Shown piece by piece: positions 34,659 to 43,373 of a stretch of DNA of 64,000 bases; position 1 is the stretch's first letter, and every line of letters starts with the position of its first letter. Where the stretch lies: NCBI RefSeq assembly GCF_014212055.1, contig NZ_JACJVO010000033.1, forward strand, positions 62,001 to 126,000. Direction: 5' to 3'. The position numbers were made by a program, and so were the translations under genes. A model generated the notes under the pieces. That model did no database searches, was not told the origin of the DNA, and saw only the letters and a list, made by a program, of their open reading frames with translations. Source of the stretch: Cohnella zeiphila (GTDB taxonomy: Bacteria; Bacillota; Bacilli; Paenibacillales; Paenibacillaceae).

Positions 34659-35519
34659 CTAGCTTAAACGGCGATAAGGTCGAATTTCAGATTCGGGGCG
34701 CGCAGGCTTCGCCGGGCGCTTCGAGAACTTGAACCGCAGCACCTGGTAGAGATTGCCGGCCAGCAGTCCGATGTACAAATAAATCAGCCCTCCGAACAGA
34801 CCGTAGATAACGGCGCCCGCAGCGCCGGCGATCGCTCCGAATACGATCTGGTCCGCCGTTTTGGCCGGCGAAGTCGGCGGGTCGGTCAGCATCAGCATGG
34901 CGAAGAACAGCGCCGCGTTGATAAACGGCGGCCGCAGCGCGTCGTAGAAGCCGCCCGTCCGCAAGCTCTCCGCGTGCAAAGGGAGTATGCCGGCGTCGAG
35001 AACGAACAGCGCGAGGAGATAAACGACCGCGAAAGAGAATACTTGGGGAAATTTTTGAATCCGGTTGGTCACCCGGAAGCCGCCGATAAGAACGACCGGC
35101 AAGAACCAGCCCGGCAAATCTCCGAACGCCCCCCACCAGCTTTGCTGCGCATGAAAGATCGGAACGGACAGAAGCAGTCCGAACGCCGCCGGGTTGAACA
35201 GCGGCTTTTTCCGGTAGGCGAGCAGATGTTTGGACAAAATGGAGACGGCGGCGGTGGCCGCCACGACGTACCACGGGGACGCTGCGCTCAGAATCAGGGA
35301 GACGATCAGGCCGGTAATGAACGCGCCGTCGGGAAAAATTCGCTTCCTTCGCTCGATCAGGCAGCAGCCTACGTCGAATACGACCGCCGATCCGACCGCA
35401 ATCAGGGCGTTCTTCGCGCCACCCCAATCGTGGGAAACGGCGGAGGCGATTCCCAGGAATGCGAGCAGTATCAATAGAACGTTTCCTTTCGGCGACTTGA
35501 GCCATACCTTCGGTTTCAT
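34659..35519 (-). CDS. NqrB/RnfD-family membrane electron-transfer subunit
   Basis: 286 residues, TTGGAGG before the ATG. About eight hydrophobic helices; GAFITGLIVSLILSA, LSKHLLAYRKKPLFNPAAFGL and the diagnostic LTDPPTSP motif place it in the NqrB/RnfD/NosR-associated family. It is a lone member: no other rnf or nqr genes are in view. Proteins of this kind, encoded beside FMN-binding and ApbE proteins, carry electrons across the membrane through flavins. It sits three bases after apbE in a single operon. Confidence 0.9.
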   Translation of the reverse strand: MKPKVWLKSPKGNVLLILLAFLGIASAVSHDWGGAKNALIAVGSAVVFDVGCCLIERRKRIFPDGAFITGLIVSLILSAASPWYVVAATAAVSILSKHLLAYRKKPLFNPAAFGLLLSVPIFHAQQSWWGAFGDLPGWFLPVVLIGGFRVTNRIQKFPQVFSFAVVYLLALFVLDAGILPLHAESLRTGGFYDALRPPFINAALFFAMLMLTDPPTSPAKTADQIVFGAIAGAAGAVIYGLFGGLIYLYIGLLAGNLYQVLRFKFSKRPAKPARPESEIRPYRRLS

Positions 35520-35522
35520 TTC

Positions 35523-36413
35523 TCACATTCCTCCAACCTTGACGATCCGCAAATCCGGCTTGACGAGAACGCCGCGAAGCTCTGCTTGCTCGAGAAGGGA
35601 CAGGGCCTCTTCTTCCCCCAGCAGAAATGCGGCGGTCGAAAAGGCGTCCGCCAGCATCGCGTAGGGAGCGATGACGCTGCAGCTGACCCAGACATTCGGC
35701 GACCGCTTCGTTCGCGGATCGACGATATGATGAACGCCGTCTGCGGCGGCGCTTATTCGCTCATAGCTTCCGGACGTGCAGATCGCCTCATTCGAAATGT
35801 CTACCGTCTGTATGGACTCGTCCCGCCGTTCGGGATGACGGATCCCGATGTTCCAGACGTTGTATCGCCCGTCTGCCCCGCCGGCGAACAGATCGCCGCC
35901 GGCGTTGACGATGAACCGTTCGAATGGGCTGAGCTCCCGCACGGCCAGATCGATGGCGAACCCTTTGGCCACCGCTCCCAGATCGATTACCGTCGGCTTC
36001 CGCAACAGCAGCGTCCGATTGCGCACGTCCATTTCGACGTCCTGGTAAGCGGCGGAGGCGTCTGAGGGATTGTCCGCGATATCGCCCGTCAAGTAGCGGC
36101 GGTTGAAGCCGAACTTCTCCATCGTACCGCCCACCGTCGGGTCGAAGACGCCGTTTGTCCAATCGGCGAGCTCCATTGCAAATCTTAGAGGCTCGAACAA
36201 ATAGGGCCCGACCGGCACCGGAACGCCGATCCGCCGGCACGCCCTCATGAGCTCGCTGTCGGGATGGAATCGGCTGCAGGCATCCTCCACCTTGCGAAAA
36301 GCCGAGAATGCCCGTTCGATCGCTGCGTCTGCTTCTTCCTTCGGCCGCACGGTCGCTACATGAATGTCGACGACGGTATCCATATACAATTTCGTTCTTC
36401 GCATCGTCCTCAC
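35523..36413 (-). CDS. apbE: ApbE: FAD:protein FMN transferase
   Basis: Start taken as GTG 36413, five bases past the previous stop; an ATG at 36404 is equally possible. 296 residues. Family marks are MDTVVDIHV, FDPTVGG, VIDLGAVAKGFAIDLAV, FIVNAGGDLFA and the magnesium-binding aspartate region IAPYAMLADAFSTAAFLLG. It attaches FMN covalently to a threonine or serine in target proteins. No lipobox or clear signal peptide is visible, which is unusual because targets are usually outside; export by another route or an internal action must be assumed. Confidence 0.93.
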   Translation of the reverse strand: MRTMRRTKLYMDTVVDIHVATVRPKEEADAAIERAFSAFRKVEDACSRFHPDSELMRACRRIGVPVPVGPYLFEPLRFAMELADWTNGVFDPTVGGTMEKFGFNRRYLTGDIADNPSDASAAYQDVEMDVRNRTLLLRKPTVIDLGAVAKGFAIDLAVRELSPFERFIVNAGGDLFAGGADGRYNVWNIGIRHPERRDESIQTVDISNEAICTSGSYERISAAADGVHHIVDPRTKRSPNVWVSCSVIAPYAMLADAFSTAAFLLGEEEALSLLEQAELRGVLVKPDLRIVKVGGM

Positions 36414-36418
36414 GTCAA

Positions 36419-36943
36419 CTATCCGATCTTGGCCTGCGACAGCGCATCGGCCACCGCATCCTCGAAAGCCCGCGTGCTGTATGTGGCGCCGGATACGTTG
36501 TCCACCCGCGAGCTTTGCTTCTGCAGCACTTCGTCCGGCAGGTCGACGACATCGCTCTCGGAATAATGCATGGCGAAATCGCTGATTTCCACGTCCGTAA
36601 TTTTGTCGCGCTTCACCGTGACGGCGACTTGAATAGAACCCCGCCGGTTGCTGCCCGTCCCCGTATAGGTACCGTCGTTGAAGAGCTTGTTCACCGAACT
36701 TGGACCCGGACTCGCGGACGGCGCGCCCGTGGACGGCGGAGCGGAAGCGGAGCCGCTTGAAGATCCGCCTTCCTCGTCCGAAAGGGCCGAATTACCCGAA
36801 AGCGGGTTGCCCGCGATGAGCGATTCTTGATTTCCCGGTTGAGGCAGGTACGCCTGGGCATTCGACGCGTAATACTCGGAAGCATAAATGACGCCGATCG
36901 CGGCGGAACAAAGAACGATCCATTTCTTCTTCATTTTGGCCAT
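36419..36943 (-). CDS. Membrane-anchored FMN-binding domain protein (flavinylation target)
   Basis: The ATG at 36943 with GGAGG nine bases upstream gives 174 residues. A basic start and one hydrophobic segment (about 7-24) anchor it outside the membrane, then a linker rich in S, P and A (about 45-80), then an FMN_bind domain with DNVSGATYST; the threonine of SGAT (about residue 154) is where ApbE attaches FMN. FNDGTYTGTGSNRRG and VTDVEI-like strands are normal for the family. First gene of the electron-transfer operon, divergent from the OmpR/kinase pair. Confidence 0.92.
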   Translation of the reverse strand: MAKMKKKWIVLCSAAIGVIYASEYYASNAQAYLPQPGNQESLIAGNPLSGNSALSDEEGGSSSGSASAPPSTGAPSASPGPSSVNKLFNDGTYTGTGSNRRGSIQVAVTVKRDKITDVEISDFAMHYSESDVVDLPDEVLQKQSSRVDNVSGATYSTRAFEDAVADALSQAKIG

Positions 36944-36987
36944 CGCCCATCCTCCTTCCGCCATAGGACCAGTGTAGCAGGACTAGA

Positions 36988-37004
36988 TTTAAATTTTCTT
37001 AAAG
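36988..37004. promoter_or_regulatory. Putative response-regulator site in the divergent promoter region
   Basis: TTTAAATTTTCTTAAAG: two TTTAAA/TTAAAG half-sites 11 bp apart as direct repeats, the usual layout for OmpR/PhoB-type regulators. It sits between the FMN-binding protein gene and the response regulator gene. Confidence 0.45.
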
Positions 37005-37059
37005 CCGGGCTTTCTGATAACATGGTTGTGATGATGAGACCGGAACGGGTGGGATCAGA

Positions 37060-37746
37060 ATGCGAGTGTTAGTGGTAGAGGACGACGCATCCCTGCTTCG
37101 AATCGTTCGCGATGTCTTCGAAGGCGAAGGGTTCGCGACCGACGGCGCGGAGACGGGCGATGCAGGCTGGTATTGGGCCGAACAGGCCGTTCACGATTTG
37201 ATCGTTCTCGACTTGATGCTGCCGGGAATGAACGGGCTCGAAATCGTCCGCAAGCTGAGGGCCAAAAGCTTGGACATTCCGGTTATTCTCCTGACGGCTA
37301 AAGATGCCGTGGAGGATCTGGTGGCCGGGCTCGATGCGGGTGCGGACGACTACGTCACGAAGCCGTTCGCTGTCTCGGAGCTGCTGGCCCGCACCAGGGC
37401 GGTCCTGCGCCGGAAAGGCACGATCGGGCAGGAAGGCGAACTGACCGGCGGCCCCGTCCGGCTTGTTCCTTCGGTCAGGGCGGCGTTTGTCGGCGACGCG
37501 CCGCTGAACTTGACGGTCAAGGAGTACGAGCTGCTGGAATGCTTTCTCTGCAACAAAGATCGAATCGTAACCCGTGACCAGATCTTCGACCGGGTCTGGG
37601 GTTTCGATTCGTCGTCGGGACTGACGGCGGTCGACGTATATGTACACCATCTGCGCAAGAAGCTCGCTTCCCAAGGGGCAGGCTCTGCGCTCCGCACCAT
37701 CCGGGGCGTCGGTTATATGTTTACGGGTGATTCCGATGTTCGGTAA
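37060..37746 (+). CDS. OmpR-family response regulator
   Basis: 228 residues. Receiver domain with acidic pair EDD (7-9), phospho-acceptor D51 (IVLDLMLPGMNG), LLTAKD and the conserved lysine in VTKPF; C-terminal winged helix with LTVKEYELLECFL, VTRDQIFDRVWGF and VDVYVHHLRKKL. It overlaps the kinase gene by 11 bases. Divergent from the flavin electron-transfer operon, which it probably regulates along with its own. Confidence 0.95.
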   Translation: MRVLVVEDDASLLRIVRDVFEGEGFATDGAETGDAGWYWAEQAVHDLIVLDLMLPGMNGLEIVRKLRAKSLDIPVILLTAKDAVEDLVAGLDAGADDYVTKPFAVSELLARTRAVLRRKGTIGQEGELTGGPVRLVPSVRAAFVGDAPLNLTVKEYELLECFLCNKDRIVTRDQIFDRVWGFDSSSGLTAVDVYVHHLRKKLASQGAGSALRTIRGVGYMFTGDSDVR

Positions 37747-39040
37747 CATCCGCACGAGGCTGGCCTTCCTGAACGCCGCGGTTCTGCTGCTCGTACTTTC
37801 CCTGCTCAGCTCCGTGCTTTACGTTCATATGCGGCATCGTCTGTTCCACGAAACAGACGAAGTGTTGAAGCTGTCGATGCCCCGGATCGAATCGTTCCAC
37901 AATTTGTCTGAGCTGATTCGCGGCAGGGATCAAGACCCTCAGCAGGACGAGAAAACGACGTACCTGTTCTGGGATTCGAACGGAAGCTTGATCGGGCAGT
38001 CTCCCGACCGTTCTATCGATGAGGAGACAGCCGCCCAACTGCGGGGGCCTGCCGCCGATCAGGTCATTCGGAACGCGACGGCAGGCGGCAAGCGTTATCG
38101 GGCGGTAACTTTTCCCAATGCCAATTCCAGGCTCGAAGCGGATTCGATCACTGTCATCCGAAGCTTGAGAGACGTGGATGAAACGCTTCGTTCGCTGCTG
38201 CTGGATCTTGCAGGCGGGATCGTAGCCGGCGCGGCCATCTCCATCCTGGCCGGCTTGTTTCTTGCGGAGAGAGCGCTCGTTCCGATCCGCCGTTCCTGGG
38301 AGAAACAGCAGCGTTTCGTCGCCGACGCCTCGCACGAGCTGCGGACGCCTACGTCGATTATTCAGGCCCGTACGGAGCTGCTTCTTCACTATCCCGAACG
38401 GTCCATCGAGCAAGAAAGTCCCCATATCGCCGTTATTCTTCAGGAGAACAAGCGGATGGGGAAGCTGATCGCCGATCTGCTCACGCTCGCTCGCTCCGAT
38501 TCGAACCAGATTCAGATTCAAGCGTCCGAAGTAGCGCTTGATTCGCTGATTGTCGAAGTGGCGGATCAGTTTCGATTTCTCGCCGAGAACAAAAGTGTCG
38601 AGATCGAAACAAACGTTCAGCGGCCGTTAACGTTTCGGGGAGACGAGGCGCGCTTGCGTCAATTGCTCGTTATTTTGCTGGATAACGCCTTCAAGTACAC
38701 GCCGTTCTCGGGGCGAATCGAGATCACCGGCGAATCCCGATCCCATTCGGTTTATTTGAGCGTCGCGGACACCGGATGCGGCATTCCGAAGGAAGATCTT
38801 CCGCATGTGTTCGAGCGGTTTTACCGCGGGGATAAAGCTCGCTCCCGTGCACAAGGAGGAACCGGCCTTGGCCTGTCCATCGCCAAGTGGATTGTCGAAG
38901 CGCATCACGGCACGATTCGGATCCGTTCCGAGGTCGGCTTGGGAACGAAAGCGGAAGTTTCCCTTCCTCGTGCGCACGAACGTCAATATCCGGCACTTGC
39001 GGGACGGTTTGCAGGCAGACGGAATCGTCGGCGGCGTTAA
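37736..39040 (+). CDS. Sensor histidine kinase
   Basis: The ATG at 37736 with GGGTGA upstream; 434 residues. Two membrane segments (about 9-30 and 158-178) frame a short extracellular sensor of about 125 residues with no recognised fold. HisKA domain with H200 (ADASHELRTP), N box LLDNAFKYTP, G boxes DTGCGIPKED and GTGLGLSIAKW. It phosphorylates the regulator encoded just before it. The signal is unknown, though the neighbours suggest redox or metal status. Confidence 0.95.
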   Translation: MFGNIRTRLAFLNAAVLLLVLSLLSSVLYVHMRHRLFHETDEVLKLSMPRIESFHNLSELIRGRDQDPQQDEKTTYLFWDSNGSLIGQSPDRSIDEETAAQLRGPAADQVIRNATAGGKRYRAVTFPNANSRLEADSITVIRSLRDVDETLRSLLLDLAGGIVAGAAISILAGLFLAERALVPIRRSWEKQQRFVADASHELRTPTSIIQARTELLLHYPERSIEQESPHIAVILQENKRMGKLIADLLTLARSDSNQIQIQASEVALDSLIVEVADQFRFLAENKSVEIETNVQRPLTFRGDEARLRQLLVILLDNAFKYTPFSGRIEITGESRSHSVYLSVADTGCGIPKEDLPHVFERFYRGDKARSRAQGGTGLGLSIAKWIVEAHHGTIRIRSEVGLGTKAEVSLPRAHERQYPALAGRFAGRRNRRRR

Positions 39041-39169
39041 ATTTGCCTAGGATGGGCTTCTGTCAGATTTTAAGATCATTTCAATAATGCCTTGTTAGGA
39101 TGGAATGGAAATGTCGAGTCATTCGCATCCTATTCTTGGGTACTTCGGTTAATTCAAGGAGTGAATCAG

Positions 39170-39874
39170 ATGGGCCAATCCGAAAAATCAACGCATAGGG
39201 AACGTCACTTTACCGCATCGGATACGATTCGGGACATCGTGATCGGAATGTCGGACGGACTGACGGTTCCGTTCGCGCTTGCCGCCGGTCTCTCCGGAAC
39301 CGTCTCCAGCACGAACATCGTCGTCGTCGCCGGTCTTGCCGAGATTGCAGCCGGTTCGATCGCCATGGGATTGGGCGGCTATCTGGCCGCGCGAACGGAC
39401 CGGGAGCATTACGAGAACGAATTGGAGAGAGAACGGCGGGAGATCCTTGAGGTTCCGGAGCGTGAAAAGGAAGAAGTGGCCGAAGTTCTCCGAGGATGGG
39501 GACTTCAGGAGGCGAACGTCGAATCGGCTGTAAAAGAAATAAGCAGCGATCAAAATCGATGGGTCGCCTTCATGATGAAACACGAGCTTGGGCTTGAAGA
39601 ACCCGAACCCAAAAGAGCCCGCAACAGCTCCTTAACGATCGGTTTATCCTACATCGTGGGCGGGCTCATTCCTTTGATCCCATATATGCTTATTCATCGG
39701 GCCACAGCGGCTTTGTTGGTCTCCATCGTCGCGACGTTGATCGCTTTGTTCATTTTCGGGTATGTCAAAGGCAAATTTACCGGTTCAAGACCGTTCAAAA
39801 GCGCCGTGCAAACCACGTTGGTCGGCGGCGTGGCGGCGGGTATCGCCTTTCTGGTCGCCAAGATCATTTCGTGA
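39170..39874 (+). CDS. VIT1/CCC1-family iron/manganese transporter
   Basis: The ATG at 39170 (CAAGGAGTG upstream) gives 234 residues. IRDIVIGMSDGLTVPFALAAG is the first helix with the metal-binding D, and EIAAGSIAMGLGGYLAARTD the second; a charged amphipathic stretch rich in E follows (about 90-140), then three helices. VIT1 relatives move Fe2+ or Mn2+ out of the cytosol. The repeat TTTTAAGATCATTTCAATAA at 39068 suggests shared control with the two-component system upstream. Confidence 0.92.
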   Translation: MGQSEKSTHRERHFTASDTIRDIVIGMSDGLTVPFALAAGLSGTVSSTNIVVVAGLAEIAAGSIAMGLGGYLAARTDREHYENELERERREILEVPEREKEEVAEVLRGWGLQEANVESAVKEISSDQNRWVAFMMKHELGLEEPEPKRARNSSLTIGLSYIVGGLIPLIPYMLIHRATAALLVSIVATLIALFIFGYVKGKFTGSRPFKSAVQTTLVGGVAAGIAFLVAKIIS

Positions 39875-39888
39875 TGCTGCTTTGACAT

Positions 39889-40272
39889 TCAGATGCTTTT
39901 GTCCACGCAAGCGGACAGCCGTCTCTCGATATCGGAGGCAATGCTCGTCAAGCTGCCGTCTTCTGCCAGCCCAATCAGGGAAGTCGGCTTCGGCATGCCT
40001 ATTTTGGTCTTCCCGTTCTCCACGTACACAACCAATTTACAAGGGAGAAAGTACCCGACCAACAAATTTTCAGATAAAACTCGTTTGGCTTCCACGGGAT
40101 TGCAGACCTCAAGAATCCGATAAGGCGAGTCGAGCTCTACGCCCTTCTCGTGAAGCTTTTCTTTTAAATCCAACTGCCATAAGACCCCGAACTTCTCCGC
40201 CTTCAGGTTTTCCGTCAAGGCTTCGATTGCTTGTTCGGGCGTCTTGGCCGTTTCGGCGGTATAATGGAACAT
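39889..40272 (-). CDS. DUF302-family protein
   Basis: 127 residues. KTPEQAIEALTENLKAEKFGVLWQLDLKEKL and ILEVCNPVEAKRVLSENLLVGYFLPCKLVVY are typical of DUF302, with two cysteines in the core. The family is often found next to sulfur and oxidative-stress genes; its chemistry is not established. It lies downstream of cstR in the same direction, so it may be part of the persulfide response. Confidence 0.9.
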   Translation of the reverse strand: MFHYTAETAKTPEQAIEALTENLKAEKFGVLWQLDLKEKLHEKGVELDSPYRILEVCNPVEAKRVLSENLLVGYFLPCKLVVYVENGKTKIGMPKPTSLIGLAEDGSLTSIASDIERRLSACVDKSI

Positions 40273-40332
40273 CGTTCATCAGCCCTCCGTTTGACTGCAC
40301 ATTCATCATTGTACCCAACAAATGAATATACA

Positions 40333-40602
40333 TCAGCGGCTCTTCACCAGCAGCTCGACCGCTTCCTGTACCAGTTTGCCCGTATCCTTGTTGCCGGCGG
40401 CCTGCTCTTCTACAATACATTGATGCAGGTTCTCGGCAACAATCTGCGCAATGGCTTTATCGGAAGCGTTGCGGACAGCGGATAACTGGGCCACTACCTC
40501 CCTGCAGGACTTTCCTTCTTCCATGAGCCGAAGTACGCCTCGTATCTGCCCTTCAATTCTTTTCAAACGCATTTTCATGGATTCCGTGTAATGGTATTCC
40601 AT
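40333..40602 (-). CDS. cstR: CstR: persulfide-sensing repressor of the CsoR family
   Basis: 89 residues. The CsoR/FrmR fold is plain: MRLKRIEGQIRGVLRLMEE and SCREVVAQLSAVRNASDKA. C33 and C62 are the sensing pair. Copper-sensing CsoR has a histidine four residues before the second cysteine; here it is N58, which fits the persulfide sensor CstR. A matching operator lies at 40627, just upstream, and a second one before the sulfur operon, so it represses both. Confidence 0.88.
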   Translation of the reverse strand: MEYHYTESMKMRLKRIEGQIRGVLRLMEEGKSCREVVAQLSAVRNASDKAIAQIVAENLHQCIVEEQAAGNKDTGKLVQEAVELLVKSR

Positions 40603-40626
40603 CCTCCATCGCTCCTCTCTATAAGC

Positions 40627-40642
40627 ATACCGGTATAGGTAT
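40627..40642. promoter_or_regulatory. CsoR/CstR-type operator upstream of cstR
   Basis: ATACCGGTATAGGTAT: half-sites ATACC and GGTAT separated by six bases, the same 5-6-5 core as the site at 44021. Points to autorepression. Confidence 0.7.
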
Positions 40643-40672
40643 AGTATAGAGTAAAAAAGATCGGCTCACACG

Positions 40673-41146
40673 TTAAATAAACAAATTTACCTTCCCGTTC
40701 GAAGCGTCTCCCAGATAAGCGGCTACCCCGGCGTATTCCAAACCGTCGATCAGTTCCTCTTGCTTAAGACCGAGAAGATCCATCGTCATCGTACAGGCGA
40801 CAAGCTTCACGCCCTGCTCCTGCGCAAGCTCAATCAGCTGAGGCAGCGACAAGGCGTTATGCTTCTTCATGACCTGCTTGATCATTTGCGGTCCCAGTCC
40901 GCCAAAATTCATTTTGGACAAGCCCAGCTTCTTGGCGCCCCGTGGCATCATCCATCCGAAGGCTTTCTCAAGCAACCCTTTATCGGTTTTCACCGCCTCG
41001 TCCTTGCGAAGCACATTCAAGCCCCAGAAGGTGAAAAAAATCGTCACTTCATGATCATAAGCTGCCGCGCCGTTCGCGATAATAAACGCCGCGATCGCTT
41101 TATCGAGATCGCCGCTGAACAGGACGATCGTTGATTGATCTGCCAT
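40673..41146 (-). CDS. DsrE/DsrF-like sulfurtransferase family protein
   Basis: 157 residues. IVLFSGDLDKAIAAFIIANGAAAYDHEVTIFF is the DsrE fold start, and LVACTMTMDLLGLKQEEL carries the conserved cysteine that can bear a persulfide. Last gene of the sulfur operon. In Staphylococcus the DsrE domain is part of CstA; here it is a separate protein, so it may supply that missing activity in trans. Confidence 0.9.
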   Translation of the reverse strand: MADQSTIVLFSGDLDKAIAAFIIANGAAAYDHEVTIFFTFWGLNVLRKDEAVKTDKGLLEKAFGWMMPRGAKKLGLSKMNFGGLGPQMIKQVMKKHNALSLPQLIELAQEQGVKLVACTMTMDLLGLKQEELIDGLEYAGVAAYLGDASNGKVNLFI

Positions 41147-41172
41147 AATCCATCAAACCACCTTTTTTTATA

Positions 41173-41961
41173 CTATAGGATAGATATCCAGACCTTTACC
41201 GCGGTTAAGGCTATCAACGCAACCAACCCGTTTCTCAGCAGCTTTACGTTGATTTTCGAACTTGCTTTGGAACCGAGCGATGCGCCGATCAGGCTGCCGA
41301 TCACGGTAAATACGGTCGGCCAGAACGGAATATCGCCACCGGCTAATTTCCCGACGACTCCGCCGACCGCGGATATCAAAACGATGGCGAGAGAAGACGC
41401 GATCGTCGTGCGCATCGGGATTTTGAGAACGGTAAGCATAATCGGAATGAGAATAAACGCGCCTCCGGCACCTACGATCCCCGACACCAAACCCACGACG
41501 AAAGCGGAACCGATCGCAATCGTTTTATTAAATCGAAGATCGTCCGTCGGCTCTTCGGTTCCTCTGCGCGGGAGCAGCATAAGAATTACGGCTACAACGG
41601 CAAGAATTCCGTACATCAGATTGATGATATCGCCCTGCAGCATGCCGGATACAAAGCCGCCGATCAAGCTTCCCGCCAAAATGCCGCTTCCCATATCCAT
41701 CACGAGTCCTTTGTGGACGACCGAAGGACCGGCTTTGTTTTTCTTCCGAAATGCCAGCACCCCTGCCAGAGAAGCAAATAAGACCTGAAACATGCTGATG
41801 GAAGACACTTCGTGCGCCGTGAATCGGGCAACGCCGAATAATGCGGGCACGTACAGCAGAAGCGGATAGTTAATGATCGCCCCGCCGATTCCCAGCAAGC
41901 CTGAAAAGAAGGAGCCCACCAGACCGAGCACGATCATGACGATAAAGAGCAGAACCTCCAT
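41173..41961 (-). CDS. TauE/SafE-family sulfite or thiosulfate exporter
   Basis: The ATG at 41961 with AAAGGAGG upstream gives 262 residues. Eight or so helices with the repeated SGLLGIGGAIINYPLLL and SGIVGAGGAFILIPIML motifs of the TauE family. It lies in the cst-like operon, so it most likely exports sulfite or thiosulfate formed by persulfide oxidation. Confidence 0.92.
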   Translation of the reverse strand: MEVLLFIVMIVLGLVGSFFSGLLGIGGAIINYPLLLYVPALFGVARFTAHEVSSISMFQVLFASLAGVLAFRKKNKAGPSVVHKGLVMDMGSGILAGSLIGGFVSGMLQGDIINLMYGILAVVAVILMLLPRRGTEEPTDDLRFNKTIAIGSAFVVGLVSGIVGAGGAFILIPIMLTVLKIPMRTTIASSLAIVLISAVGGVVGKLAGGDIPFWPTVFTVIGSLIGASLGSKASSKINVKLLRNGLVALIALTAVKVWISIL

Positions 41962-42005
41962 CGGCTCCTCCTTTCTGTACCGGCGACTCGCTCCGTGCAT
42001 GCTTA

Positions 42006-42233
42006 TTAAATTTTCTTCACGTAGAATTTATAAACGCCGTTGTCCTCTTCGTGTCCAAGGAGCTCGTGATTCGTTTGCTTGACCCACGCCCGAAAGTCGT
42101 TTACGGAGCCCTTATCGGTCGACAGGACCTCCATGACTTGGCCGCTTGCCAGACCGTCCAGCGCTTTTTTTGCTTTCACGATCGGCATCGGACAGGCCAT
42201 TCCCTTCGTATCTACGACAACATCTATCTTCAT
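42006..42233 (-). CDS. tusA: TusA-family sulfur carrier protein
   Basis: 75 residues with the CPMPIVKAKKAL motif; the cysteine accepts a persulfide. It closely resembles the N-terminal TusA domain of the fusion protein two genes upstream, and may be a duplicate of it. Passes sulfane sulfur between proteins in the operon. Confidence 0.93.
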   Translation of the reverse strand: MKIDVVVDTKGMACPMPIVKAKKALDGLASGQVMEVLSTDKGSVNDFRAWVKQTNHELLGHEEDNGVYKFYVKKI

Positions 42234-42250
42234 CGTCTTTCTTCCTCCTC

Positions 42251-43372
42251 TTATCGATCGTGAACCGCGCAGCGGTTCGGGCCGATCTCCATTTCGCGCT
42301 GCTCGGCTTCGTCAGGCGTCAATTTGCCCATGTTCGTCTGCCGGATTTCCCGGTACGCGTTCGGTTGCGGCGGCAAGTTCTCGGTGACCGTACGCCGGAA
42401 GGCATCCTCATCCTGAATGTTGAGGCCCGGATTGTTGCGGTAAAGGTCCGATAACTTTGCCATCACCCGGCCGCCTTCGCCCAATTCGGCGACTTTGCCG
42501 AAGTGAGCGGGCAGGACGGTCAAATCCTGCGGCAAATCTCTGTATCGCTTGTAAAGCGTCTCGCGAAGATCTCCCGTCCAATCCTCCGCTTGGCCGGCGA
42601 GATCGGGGCGTCCGATCGATTCGATGAATAGAATGTCTCCGGTGAGCAAGTAGCGATCGTCAATGATAAAAGACGTGCTGCCGATCGTATGACCCGGGGA
42701 GTAAATGGGCTGTATGCGAATCGTCGCATTCCCTACCGTAATGTCGCGGCCTTCCTCCAGCTTTTCAAAGGAGAACGTCACTTCGCCTGCATCCTTCGGC
42801 GGCAGCCAATAGGTTGCCCCCGTCTCCTCGGCCAGCTTCCTGCCGCCGGAAATATGGTCCGCATGCAGGTGCGTGTCGAGAGTATGCTTGATTTTCGCGC
42901 CTCGTTCGGCTGCGAATCCTGCAAATACATCGGTCATTCGAAGCGTGTCGATGACGGCGGCCTCGCCGTCCGAGATCGCCATATAAGACAGGCAGCCTTT
43001 GCCGATCCGCACGAATTGGTACAGCGATCCGCCGTCTTTCAGGTCGCCGATTTTCACCGGTTCCAGATGCTCGCTCCACGACTTCATGCCGCCTTCCAGA
43101 TAGTGCACATCGGTCCGGCCTGCTTCGAACAATTGCTCTGCGACGAATTTGGAGGATCCCTCTTTTGCACACACAACAAGCAGGTTTTTGCCGGCGGGAA
43201 TCCGATCCATTGCCTCCTCGACGCCATCCAAAAGATCGAAATAAGGGATGTTGAGGGTTTCGATGCTTTCGCCTTCGATCTTCCAGTCGTTGAAGTCGCT
43301 CTCGTTGCGTACATCGAGAATGAACAGTTCTTCCTTGGACAAGACGATTCGTGCGAGTTCCTTGGCCTTCAT
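42251..43372 (-). CDS. Rhodanese-persulfide dioxygenase fusion (CstB-like)
   Basis: The ATG at 43372, one base after the preceding stop, gives 373 residues. The N-terminal rhodanese domain (about 1-105) has its catalytic-loop cysteine C68 (VVCAKEGSS). The C-terminal MBL domain is a persulfide dioxygenase with THLHADH (H178, H180, D182, H183), PGHTIGS and LTGD. It oxidises persulfide to sulfite or thiosulfate. Staphylococcal CstB has MBL first and rhodanese last; here the order is reversed. Confidence 0.92.
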   Translation of the reverse strand: MKAKELARIVLSKEELFILDVRNESDFNDWKIEGESIETLNIPYFDLLDGVEEAMDRIPAGKNLLVVCAKEGSSKFVAEQLFEAGRTDVHYLEGGMKSWSEHLEPVKIGDLKDGGSLYQFVRIGKGCLSYMAISDGEAAVIDTLRMTDVFAGFAAERGAKIKHTLDTHLHADHISGGRKLAEETGATYWLPPKDAGEVTFSFEKLEEGRDITVGNATIRIQPIYSPGHTIGSTSFIIDDRYLLTGDILFIESIGRPDLAGQAEDWTGDLRETLYKRYRDLPQDLTVLPAHFGKVAELGEGGRVMAKLSDLYRNNPGLNIQDEDAFRRTVTENLPPQPNAYREIRQTNMGKLTPDEAEQREMEIGPNRCAVHDR

Positions 43373-43373
43373 C

